Shown here: positions 1-8,342 of the stretch, piece by piece
Position numbering within the stretch: position 1 is the first letter of the stretch
Layout: every line of letters begins with the position of its first letter
Assembly: GCA_003132145.1 (NCBI GenBank)
Contig: PKWU01000039.1
Span: forward strand, 16,593-80,592
From: Granulicella sp.
GTDB taxonomy: Bacteria; Acidobacteriota; Terriglobia; Terriglobales; Acidobacteriaceae
Reading direction: 5' to 3'
DNA: 64,000 bases
The notes under the pieces: model-generated
Told to the model about the DNA's origin: nothing
Databases searched by the model: none
What the model saw: the letters and a program-made list of their open reading frames with translations, nothing else
Position numbers and translations under genes: made by a program

Positions 1-70
1 GCACCGGCGGGCAATACCGCGATGCTGGCGCCGGCGAAGTGAGCCTTCGCCTCGCACTATACTCGGAGAG

Positions 71-841
71 ATGAACGAAACAGCTCACGAGACCGGGTCA
101 ATTCATACGAACAAACCAGATCAGGCGAGCGGAGCGGTGCGCGTGGCGGCCGCGCGGCTGGATGCGGTGTCGAAGCTGTATGGAGGGTTCGCGGCGCTGC
201 GCAAGGTGACGGTGGGGTTCGCGGTGGGCTCGTCCACGGTGGTGCTGGGGGACAATGGGGCGGGCAAATCGACGCTTCTAAGGCTGATTGCAGGTCTGAT
301 TGTGCCGACGCGGGGCACGGTGAAGGTCTTCGGTGATGAGCCGCGCTGGCAACGGCGGCGCATTGCGTATATGAGCCATGAGGCGATGCTTTACGACGAG
401 CTTTCTGCGATGGAGAACCTGCGCTACTTCGCAGAGCTACAGAGCGATGGATGTGGCTGCGTCTGTGGTGCGCCGGAACGGGCGCTGCGCGCGGTGGGGC
501 TGGACCCGGCGCTGACGCGGCCCGTGGGGCAGTACTCGCAGGGAATGAAGCAGAGGGCTTCGCTGGCGCGTGTACTGCAGACTGACCCCGAGTTGCTGCT
601 GCTCGATGAGCCGTTCTCCAACCTGGACGTGGATTCGGCGAGGCACATGGTGGAGCTGCTGATGGAGTTTCGCTCGCGCCCGGTGAGTGCAGCTTCAACC
701 GAGCAGGGCGCGCGAGGGCGAACGATCATTCTGACCACGCACCAGGCGCACCTGGCCGAGCCGCTGGCCGAGACGACGCTGACCATGCGGGCGGGGACGA
801 TTCTGTCTATCGTTGGCGCGGCGCGGGAGGGGGCGCAATGA
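71..841 (+). CDS. ccmA: Heme exporter ABC transporter ATP-binding protein (CcmA-like)
   Basis: Walker A GDNGAGKST, signature SQGMKQR, Walker B LLLLDEP; followed by CcmB and CcmC homologues. Confidence 0.85.
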   Translation: MNETAHETGSIHTNKPDQASGAVRVAAARLDAVSKLYGGFAALRKVTVGFAVGSSTVVLGDNGAGKSTLLRLIAGLIVPTRGTVKVFGDEPRWQRRRIAYMSHEAMLYDELSAMENLRYFAELQSDGCGCVCGAPERALRAVGLDPALTRPVGQYSQGMKQRASLARVLQTDPELLLLDEPFSNLDVDSARHMVELLMEFRSRPVSAASTEQGARGRTIILTTHQAHLAEPLAETTLTMRAGTILSIVGAAREGAQ

Positions 842-1359
842 AGCCTGCCAAGACAGCGAAGACCAACGCGGCGCGGCTGCTGGACTCGCTGGGGATTGCG
901 TATGAGGCGCGGGCTTACGAGGTCGATCCCGAGGACCTGAGCGCGATTGCGGTGGCGCGCGAGGTTGGGCTGCCCGCCGAGCAGGTCTTCAAGACGCTGC
1001 TGACGCGGGCTTCGAGCGGCGAGTACTTCTTCGCGGTGGTTCCCGGCGACTGCGAACTCGACCTGAAGAAGCTGGCGGCAGCGGCCGAGGTGAAGCGGGT
1101 GGAGCTGGCGTCGCTGAAGGAGGTGGAACCGCTGACCGGCTATGTGCGCGGCGGGGTGACGGTGATGGCCGCGAAGACCCCGTTCCCTGCCTATGTGGAC
1201 GAGACGATCGAGCTGCATGAGGTGATTTCGATCTCGGCGGGAGTGCGCGGGACTCAGCTTCTGCTTGCGCCCGCGGACTACCTGCGCGCGAGCAAGGGAA
1301 CGCTGGCCGATCTGACCAAGATTCTGCGGGACGCGGCCGGCGCGGAGGCGGGCGGATGA
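838..1359 (+). CDS. ybaK: YbaK/EbsC-family aminoacyl-tRNA deacylase (Cys-tRNA(Pro) deacylase type)
   Basis: AARLLDSLGIAYEARAYEVDP...VFKTLLTR...GYVRGGVTVMAAKTPFPAYVDETIELHEVISISAGVRGTQLLLAPADYLRA matches the YbaK pattern; ATGA overlap with ccmA. Confidence 0.88.
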   Translation: MKPAKTAKTNAARLLDSLGIAYEARAYEVDPEDLSAIAVAREVGLPAEQVFKTLLTRASSGEYFFAVVPGDCELDLKKLAAAAEVKRVELASLKEVEPLTGYVRGGVTVMAAKTPFPAYVDETIELHEVISISAGVRGTQLLLAPADYLRASKGTLADLTKILRDAAGAEAGG

Positions 1360-2075
1360 GCCGAGTGATGAGCGAGCTACGGAACGACCTGCGCGGGCTG
1401 AGGAGATACTTCGGCCACGTGTGGTGCCATCTGCGGAAGGACCTGCGGCTGGAGTGGCGCTCGCGCGACTCGGTGGTTGGAATGCTCTTCTTCGCGCTGC
1501 TGGTGGTGATAATTTTTTCGCTGGCGTTCGATCCCACGGCGGCTGTCTCGCGCGAGATTGCGGGCGGGATTCTGTGGGTCGCGCTTCTGTTCGCGTCGTT
1601 CACGGCGCTGAACCAGTCGTGGACGCGGGAGCAGCGCAATCGCGTGCTGGATGCGCAGCGGATGTCGCCCGCGCCGGCGTCGGCGCTGTTTCTCGGCAAG
1701 GCGCTGGCCAACCTGATCTTCGTGGCGCTGATCGAGGTGGTGCTGTCGCCGCTGTTCATCGTCTTCTACAACCTTCATGCGCTGGGCGAGGGTTGGATGC
1801 TGGCGATCGTGATGCCGCTGGGGACCTGGGCGCTGGTCTGCAATGGGACATTTTTCGCGGCAATGAGCCTGCGCACGCGCAACCGCGAGCTACTGCTGCC
1901 GCTGATTATGGTTCCGATCTCGATTCCCGCGCTGCTGGGAATGATGCAGGCGACGACCGCGATCCTGACCGGCGAGAGCGATCCGGCGATATGGATTCGG
2001 CTGCTGGTGGCGTACAACATTGCGTTCACGACGGTTTGCCTGCTGCTGTTCGAGACGGTGCTGAGCGCGGAGTGA
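1356..2075 (+). CDS. ccmB: Heme exporter protein B (CcmB)
   Basis: LRKDLRLEWRSRDSVVGMLFFALLVVIIFSLAF; hydrophobic permease; position in ccm cluster. Confidence 0.85.
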   Translation: MSRVMSELRNDLRGLRRYFGHVWCHLRKDLRLEWRSRDSVVGMLFFALLVVIIFSLAFDPTAAVSREIAGGILWVALLFASFTALNQSWTREQRNRVLDAQRMSPAPASALFLGKALANLIFVALIEVVLSPLFIVFYNLHALGEGWMLAIVMPLGTWALVCNGTFFAAMSLRTRNRELLLPLIMVPISIPALLGMMQATTAILTGESDPAIWIRLLVAYNIAFTTVCLLLFETVLSAE

Positions 2076-2256
2076 GCGAACTCGTTGCGGCAGCGGCGAA
2101 GCGGAAGTTTTGCGGGAGAAAGTTGCGTGCGATTGGTGTAGTACGCAGCTCATCGGGGTCCTTCGACTCCGTTTGTCGCAAATGCGCGCCAAACTCCGCT
2201 CAGGTTGACAGCAAGAAGCTGCGGGGTTGGCGTCTTCTTGGTAGACTCATAGAACG

Positions 2257-2991
2257 ATGAGGCACACACGAATCTACCGCGCGGTTGGCATCTGCTGGGT
2301 GGTCCTGACGCTGGCTGCGCTTGTGTATGCCACGCGGCTGGCGCTGGTGGTGGCACCCACGGAAGCGACGATGGGCAACGTGCAGCGCATCTTCTACTAC
2401 CATGTTCCGACGTCGATGCTGAGCCTGCTGTTCCCCTACGTGAACTTCGTTGCGTCGGTCTTTTATCTGGGCTGGCGGAGGCGCGATCCGCTGCGAGCGA
2501 TGGCGGCGGACGCAGTGGCAATTTCGGCGGCGGAGGTGACGGTGGTCTTCAGCAGCCTGTCGCTGCTGACGGGAATGCTGTGGGGGCGCGCGGCGTGGGG
2601 CATCTGGTGGACGTGGGACGCGCGGCTGACCAGCATGTTGCTGCTGTGGCTGCTGTATGTGAGTTACCTGATGCTGCGCAAGCTGTCGGCCACCGGGCAG
2701 ACGCAGACGCTGGCGGCTGTGCTTTCGGTGTTCGCGGCCATCGATGTGCCGATCGTCTTCATGTCGATCCGGTGGTGGCGGACGCAGCATCCCGCGCCGG
2801 TATTCTTCGGCGGACAGGACAGCGGCATCGACCCCTCGATGATGCCGGCCTTCGGATGGAACGTGCTGGGGTGGGCGATGTGGGGCGTCTTCCTGCTGGC
2901 GTTCCGCTACGCGCTGGAACGGCGGCGGCAGGAGAGGGAGCAGGAAGCGGCGCTTAAATCCATCGAAGGGTCGCTGGAGATCGCACAATGA
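2257..2991 (+). CDS. ccmC: Cytochrome c biogenesis protein CcmC (heme lyase/exporter)
   Basis: YHVPTSM...WGRAAWGIWWTWDARLTSMLLLWLLYVSYL WWD-type motif. Confidence 0.88.
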   Translation: MRHTRIYRAVGICWVVLTLAALVYATRLALVVAPTEATMGNVQRIFYYHVPTSMLSLLFPYVNFVASVFYLGWRRRDPLRAMAADAVAISAAEVTVVFSSLSLLTGMLWGRAAWGIWWTWDARLTSMLLLWLLYVSYLMLRKLSATGQTQTLAAVLSVFAAIDVPIVFMSIRWWRTQHPAPVFFGGQDSGIDPSMMPAFGWNVLGWAMWGVFLLAFRYALERRRQEREQEAALKSIEGSLEIAQ

Positions 2992-3167
2992 GACTGAGCT
3001 GGATATTCGGCAGCAGCATGGAGGCGCACCACCTGTTGGCCGCATACGTTGCGGTGTGGCTGATTCAGGGTGGGTATGCAGGGTGGATTGCGTGGCAGTG
3101 GGTGCGCGCCGGGAAAGAACTGCAACCGGACCTCTCGCTCAACTCCGGCGATGACGACGACCTCTGA
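2988..3167 (+). CDS. Small membrane protein, CcmD-like (not in supplied ORF track)
   Basis: ATGA overlap with ccmC stop; translates to MRLSWIFGSSMEAHHLLAAYVAVWLIQGGYAGWIAWQWVRAGKELQPDLSLNSGDDDDL*, one TM segment, position expected for CcmD. Confidence 0.65.
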   Translation: MRLSWIFGSSMEAHHLLAAYVAVWLIQGGYAGWIAWQWVRAGKELQPDLSLNSGDDDDL

Positions 3168-3171
3168 GACA

Positions 3172-3213
3172 GAAAAAAACAACGAAGCCGAAAAGGTTCT
3201 CCCGGCTTCGTTG
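3172..3213 (-). terminator. Intrinsic terminator, minus-strand orientation
   Basis: Perfect 11-bp arms CAACGAAGCCG / CGGCTTCGTTG; A-tract on the left gives a U-tract only on the minus-strand transcript. Confidence 0.6.
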
Positions 3214-3373
3214 TCCGAGGGTTATCGCATCGATGCGTGGATTCTGACTTGTGGCGGAATCACGCGTCATTGATATAGACCCCGATAGCCAGCAAAAAGT
3301 TTCGCGCCCGATATTTCCACTCGATCGTGATGCCCGCTTGCCGATGCGCGCTTGTGCCGCTAGACTCGCAGAG

Positions 3374-4636
3374 ATGCAAAAGATGCGAAAAGTTGGGGCG
3401 GCTGCGCTCGCCGCGCTGCTGCTGTGCGTGGGTTGCCATCGCGGGCGCTTCCCGGATGTGCTCGCGGGATATAGCGAGTTTGCGTATGTCTCAAATGGCG
3501 AGTCGAACACGGTCTCGGTGCTCGACCTGGTGTATCTGCGAGCGGACCGGACACTGCAGGTTGGCATCCAGCCGACCGGCCTGGCGGTAAACCCGAAGCG
3601 GGACGAGGTGTATGTTGTGAACGCGGGAACGGTCGCGGGCACGGGATCTGTGTCGGTGATCGACACGGATGCGAACCGCGTGGTGGCGACCATCCCGGTA
3701 CACAAGCTGCCGTACTTCATCGACGTGGACGCGGCCGGCGGGCGCGCGTATGTGGCCAACAGCGGATCGAACACGGTGAGCGTGATCGACTTGGCGCGGA
3801 GGCGCGTGATCGGCGTGGTGGGCACCGGCGAACAGCCTGGGCTGGCGCGCATCTCGCGCGACATGCGATCGCTGGTGGTGAGCAACCGGGGCGGCGGCAG
3901 CGTCTCAATCTACGCGGTTGAGCCATACGCGACGGCGGAAGGAGCGGGAGCTACCGGCCACGCAACCGCGTCGAAGATTACGGCGAAGGAGCAGTTGCCT
4001 CGTCTGCGCGCGGTCTTTACGGGCTGCCTGGGCGCGACCGACGCGGTGATACTGGACGACTCGTCGAAGGCGTTTATCGCCTGCTCCGGCGGGCACCAGG
4101 TGATGGCGGTGTCGCTGGCCGCGGCGCCGGAGTCGTGGGCGGCGAAGCAGAACGCAACGCTGCTGACCGACCACATGCTGGCGCTGATGGACGTGGGCCA
4201 GACTCCGGTGCAGTTGGCACTGAAGCCGGACGGGGGCGAGATCTTCTGCGCCAACTTCGGATCGGACTCGATCAGCGAGATTGAGACCGGGACGAACGAG
4301 GTGGGCGGAACGTACACCATCGGGAGCAAGCCGGTGTACGGGGTTGTGAGCGCGGACAACGGGACGCTGTGGGTCTCGGACTTCGGCGGCGACTCGATCA
4401 ACCTGTGGAGCATCGATGACGGCAAGCTGGCGGGCAGCGTGCGCACCGGTCATGCGCCGGACGCGCTTGCCTTCTCCGCCGACGAGCACCTGCTTCTGGC
4501 GGTGGACGCGCGCTCGGGCGACGTCTCGGTGGTGCGCACGGCCAACAAGAAGGGCGAGGCAACGCTGTTCACGATCCTACCCGCGGGCGTCTCGCCCAAC
4601 GACATTGTGGTGAAGGCAATGCAGGCCAGGCCATGA
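3374..4636 (+). CDS. YncE/YVTN-type beta-propeller lipoprotein
   Basis: Signal/lipobox LLLCVGC; repeats AYVSNGESNTVSVLDL, AYVANSGSNTVSVIDL; the 461-aa ORF from 3251 has a likely later start at 3374. Confidence 0.8.
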   Translation: MQKMRKVGAAALAALLLCVGCHRGRFPDVLAGYSEFAYVSNGESNTVSVLDLVYLRADRTLQVGIQPTGLAVNPKRDEVYVVNAGTVAGTGSVSVIDTDANRVVATIPVHKLPYFIDVDAAGGRAYVANSGSNTVSVIDLARRRVIGVVGTGEQPGLARISRDMRSLVVSNRGGGSVSIYAVEPYATAEGAGATGHATASKITAKEQLPRLRAVFTGCLGATDAVILDDSSKAFIACSGGHQVMAVSLAAAPESWAAKQNATLLTDHMLALMDVGQTPVQLALKPDGGEIFCANFGSDSISEIETGTNEVGGTYTIGSKPVYGVVSADNGTLWVSDFGGDSINLWSIDDGKLAGSVRTGHAPDALAFSADEHLLLAVDARSGDVSVVRTANKKGEATLFTILPAGVSPNDIVVKAMQARP

Positions 4637-4674
4637 AGAACAGTTGAGCGACTGGCCGCGATAACGGGCGAGGG

Positions 4675-7164
4675 CTACACCTGGCGGGCGAGGACGAGGG
4701 TGATGTCGTCGGGCTGCTCGGCTGCGCCGAGCCATGCGTCGAGGGCGAGCAGGACCTGACGGGAGATGACCTCCAGCGGCTGGTCGCGGTAACGGGCGAC
4801 GATCTCCATGAGGCGGGCTTCGCCGAACTCGCCGAAGTCGTTCTCCGGCTCAGTGATGCCGTCGGAGTAGGCGACGAGGATGTCTCCGGAGTGCATCTTG
4901 AAACGGGCCTCCTCGTAGCGCATTCCGTCCATCAGGCCGACGACAGTGCCTCCGCGGTCGAGGCGGCGAACCACCTTCCCTGCCCGGTTGAGGATGAGCG
5001 GCGGCAGATGGCCGGCGTTGGAGTAGGTGAGCTGCGCGGTGGCCACATCGTAGTGGGCGAGGAAGAGCGTGGCGTACTTTTCCGGCTGCGTGCTGCGATA
5101 GAGATGGCGGTTGAGCAGCGAGAGGATGCGGCCGGGCGACTCGAAGAGCTTGCCGCTGTCTCCGGCCAAGTCCTCGCGGCTGGCGGTAAGGGCGGCGATG
5201 GCGCTCTCGCTGTAGACCAGGTCCTCGCTGGCCAGGCGGTAGGCGCGCACGGCGGAGTGCAGCGTGGCCATCAGCAGAGCGGCGGAGATTCCCTTGCCGC
5301 TGATGTCGCCCAGCGCGATGCCTACGCCGGACTCCGTGCCCTGCGATCCGTCGGGATTGTCGGGGTGATGGAAGATGAGGAAGTCGTAGTAGTCCCCGGA
5401 GACGGTGCGCGCCGGGCGGCAGATGCCAAACAACTGGAGCGTGGGCAGGTCGTGAACCTGCTGCGGGAAGAGGTTGGCCTGCACCTCCTGGGCGATGGTG
5501 AGTTCGCTCTGCATGCGCTCTTTTTCCTGCTGTTCGACGAGCAGGCGTTCGAGCGAGCCGGTCATGCGGTTGAAGGAGCGGGCCAGCTCGCTGAGCTGGT
5601 CGCTCTTGGCGGCGGGCGCGGCACCGATGCGATGCACGAAGTCGCCGCGATCGACGCGCTGGGTGGCGGCGTAAAGTTCCTCGACCGATGTGGTGATGTG
5701 CAGGCTGAGGCGTTGCGCCGCCCACAGGGCAAGCGCCTCGATGAGCGCGAAGAGGATGCAGAGCACGGCCAGGCCAATGCTGATGGCCCGGGTGACGATG
5801 CCTCCGAGCGAGCTGCCGAAGAGCTGGCGGTAGAGTATGGACGGGCGGGAGTGGACCACGATGGGGACGTTGTTGCGATCGCCCGTCTCCCAGTCGCGGA
5901 TGTCCATGGTGGAGATGAAGGGGACGCCGAAGTCGCCGAGGTTGACGGGCTGGGGCTCGGCGCCGCCGTAGACCGAGGTGCGCTCGATGTCGCTGTCGAG
6001 GGAGCGGGTGCCGGTATTTTTCGAGGCAGAGGCTGGAGCTGCGGCGGAGGCGACGGGAGATGTCTGCGGTGCGCCGGTCCTGAGGCCGGAGACGCGCACG
6101 CGTCCAAGCCCCCGCGCGACCACGTCCAGCAGGGCGCTATCGACCGGAAGGCTGGTGATAACGGTGAGCAGGCCGCTACCTTCGGTGTGGCGCTGGTCGA
6201 TGGCGACCAGGAAGAGGTCCTGACCGTCTAGGACCAGGCCGCGGAACTGGTTGCCGTGCAGGTCCGTGGCCCAGAGGGGCAGTCCGAGAGGCAGGCCGGA
6301 GGCGGTATCTTGCGCGGTTGCGGACTGCTGCTCGGCAGTGCTGGATTGCTGTGCTCTGGCGGGCTGTGCGCCGGTTGCGGCAGGCGGCGCGAAAAATTGC
6401 GGCGCAATGTAGGGCGCTCCGTTGAGGTAGACCGCGCTGTGCCGGTGCAGGCGCGCAAGCAGCGGGTCAGGGGCCGATTCGCCCAGCGTCGCGTTCTGGT
6501 TGGTGGTCTGGTTGGTGGTCTGGTTGGTGGTCTGGGCCGCCAACTGGGCCGCGGCATCGGATGCGGTCTGCGCCGCGGAAACCGCCGCAGATCGCGCAGC
6601 AGTTCCGCTGGCCGTAGGACGCGGCCTTCGTTGAAAGCCCGGCGGTCCCGGCGGACGCGGGCCCATCGGCTGCTCGGCACGGTCGCGTATCATGCGCGCA
6701 ATACCCGAGGCGCGTGAGGAACTCATCGCGCCAAGCGTGTCCAACTGCTGGTGCATACGCGAGTCGGCGAGATGGATGGAGAACTGGCCCGCCGCAATGT
6801 AGGCCGAGATGGCCGCCAGAGTCAGGAAGAGGACGACCGGCGCGAGACCGATCAGCAGATAGGTGAGGATGAGCTTGTTGCGCAGGCTCCACAGAAGATG
6901 CTGGTGGAGCAGACGCCAGGCTAGTGGAACCGCCAGGCTGAAGAGCGCCAGACCGGCCAGAAGCTGCATCCAGCCAAGCAGGGTGCTGCCTCTGCTGGGT
7001 GCCAGGCGCAGAAGCCAGATCAGCCCAAAGCCGAGCGCCAGCCAGAAGACCGCGCCGGCCACTCCGGTGGGAGGGCGACGGCGCCACCGGCGGAAGGCGC
7101 GCGCCGCGGGTACTGGGGGCTTATGCCGTCCACCGGATTGAACCGTCTTCTGCATTGGACTCAT
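4675..7164 (-). CDS. PP2C-family SpoIIE-type phosphatase with HAMP domain
   Basis: QEVQANLFPQQ...GDYYDFL...GDISGKGISAALLMATLHS...NAGHLPPL...YSDGITEPEN; likely start MSPMQKTVQSGG rather than the 927-aa extension. Confidence 0.85.
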   Translation of the reverse strand: MSPMQKTVQSGGRHKPPVPAARAFRRWRRRPPTGVAGAVFWLALGFGLIWLLRLAPSRGSTLLGWMQLLAGLALFSLAVPLAWRLLHQHLLWSLRNKLILTYLLIGLAPVVLFLTLAAISAYIAAGQFSIHLADSRMHQQLDTLGAMSSSRASGIARMIRDRAEQPMGPRPPGPPGFQRRPRPTASGTAARSAAVSAAQTASDAAAQLAAQTTNQTTNQTTNQNATLGESAPDPLLARLHRHSAVYLNGAPYIAPQFFAPPAATGAQPARAQQSSTAEQQSATAQDTASGLPLGLPLWATDLHGNQFRGLVLDGQDLFLVAIDQRHTEGSGLLTVITSLPVDSALLDVVARGLGRVRVSGLRTGAPQTSPVASAAAPASASKNTGTRSLDSDIERTSVYGGAEPQPVNLGDFGVPFISTMDIRDWETGDRNNVPIVVHSRPSILYRQLFGSSLGGIVTRAISIGLAVLCILFALIEALALWAAQRLSLHITTSVEELYAATQRVDRGDFVHRIGAAPAAKSDQLSELARSFNRMTGSLERLLVEQQEKERMQSELTIAQEVQANLFPQQVHDLPTLQLFGICRPARTVSGDYYDFLIFHHPDNPDGSQGTESGVGIALGDISGKGISAALLMATLHSAVRAYRLASEDLVYSESAIAALTASREDLAGDSGKLFESPGRILSLLNRHLYRSTQPEKYATLFLAHYDVATAQLTYSNAGHLPPLILNRAGKVVRRLDRGGTVVGLMDGMRYEEARFKMHSGDILVAYSDGITEPENDFGEFGEARLMEIVARYRDQPLEVISRQVLLALDAWLGAAEQPDDITLVLARQV
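6496..6536. repeat. 12-bp tandem repeat (TCTGGTTGGTGG)x3+ in SpoIIE-phosphatase gene
   Basis: Encodes TNQTTNQTTNQN; three perfect units. Confidence 0.85.
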
Positions 7165-8192
7165 TCTACTGCGCGCTGAGCGCTCTGTTGCTCGCGCTCG
7201 GTGCGTTCTTCCTGGCGGGCCACGGAGAGAGCATACCGCGTGGCGGAGAAATGCGCTCCGGCAAGCAGCAACAGGCCGGAGAGGAACGCCCACATCATCA
7301 GGCTGACCGAGACGTAGAACGGGCCGTAGACCGACGGGAAGTCGAGGTGCGGAAGCGCGAGCACGTAGAGGACCTTCGCGCCCTCCCACAGCAGGCCGAT
7401 GACGATGGCCGTTGGCAGCACGGCGCGCGCCGGAACCTTGCGGTTGGGCAGTATCCAATAGATGAGGAAGAAGATCGAAATGCTAACCACCGCGGCAAGG
7501 ACCTGCAGCGTTCCCTCGGTGAGAAATTGGAAGACGATGTTGTCGATGTGGCCGAAGAATATCCAGGTGAGTACCGTCTGCTGCCCGGCGGTGAGCGCGA
7601 CCGAGGTCATCGCCAGCGCACCGACCGCAAACGCCAAGCCCAGCGAGACAATCTGGTTGCGAATGTACGAGCGGTTCTTGGCGACGCCCCAGACCTGATT
7701 CAGCGCGACCTCCAGCGGAAGAAATACGCCGGTGGAACTGATCAGCAGCATCACGATGGAGAAGACCTGCGTGCCCTTGTGCGGGTGCGCCAGCTTGTCC
7801 ATGTTCTTCATGATGAAGTCCTGCGAGGTGGGCAGAAAGTTGCCCATCATCTCGCCGACAACCTTCTCCATGATGCGCGAGTGGAAGACCTGGCGCGAGA
7901 TCGTCAACATCATCACAATGAACGGAAAGAGCGAGAGAATGACGTTGGCCGCAACCGAAAACGCATATGTGTGGACTTCGGTTTGAACCATGTAGTGAGC
8001 CAGTGCGGAGATCTGTGCGCCGGTCCCTTCGCGGCGCACGACCGGGCGCACCTGCGCGATGGGAACGACGGAGGGGGCTTCGTGGGAGTCTTGCGTGGGA
8101 TTGCCTGAGACCATTGGGTTGATAAGCGCTCCAGGACCGGCGAGGAGGAAAGCGGGCCAGCCAGGCTCACGCGCGGCACGGAGACTCTTCAA
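7161..8192 (-). CDS. YihY/BrkB family membrane protein
   Basis: Multi-TM protein; NVILSLFPFIVMMLTIS..., IYWILPNRKVPARAVLPTAIVIGLLWEGAK..., YGPFYVSVSLMMWAFLSGLLLLAGA. Confidence 0.82.
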   Translation of the reverse strand: MKSLRAAREPGWPAFLLAGPGALINPMVSGNPTQDSHEAPSVVPIAQVRPVVRREGTGAQISALAHYMVQTEVHTYAFSVAANVILSLFPFIVMMLTISRQVFHSRIMEKVVGEMMGNFLPTSQDFIMKNMDKLAHPHKGTQVFSIVMLLISSTGVFLPLEVALNQVWGVAKNRSYIRNQIVSLGLAFAVGALAMTSVALTAGQQTVLTWIFFGHIDNIVFQFLTEGTLQVLAAVVSISIFFLIYWILPNRKVPARAVLPTAIVIGLLWEGAKVLYVLALPHLDFPSVYGPFYVSVSLMMWAFLSGLLLLAGAHFSATRYALSVARQEERTEREQQSAQRAVE

Positions 8193-8280
8193 CGAACGAC
8201 CGGCAGAACGTGGCTCTGTTATTAGGCTAGCAGACGGGCGCAGATTGAATGATGAACTCGCATTGCAGGCCGCAAAAGAA

Positions 8281-8342
8281 GATGCGGAGATTCTTCCCCG
8301 TTCCCCTTCGACTTCGCTCAGGGTCAGGGTCAGAATGACAAC
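8281..8342. repeat. Dispersed repeat of the CCTGAGCGAAGTCGAAGGGG family
   Basis: Reverse complement reads TTGTCATTCTGACCCTGACCCTGAGCGAAGTCGAAGGGGAACGGGGAAGAATCT; same core at 22922-22970. Confidence 0.6.

Noticed and set aside
4891-6231. 446-aa plus-strand ORF opposite the SpoIIE phosphatase
   Set aside because: Antisense shadow ORF; PP2C motifs are clear on the minus strand.
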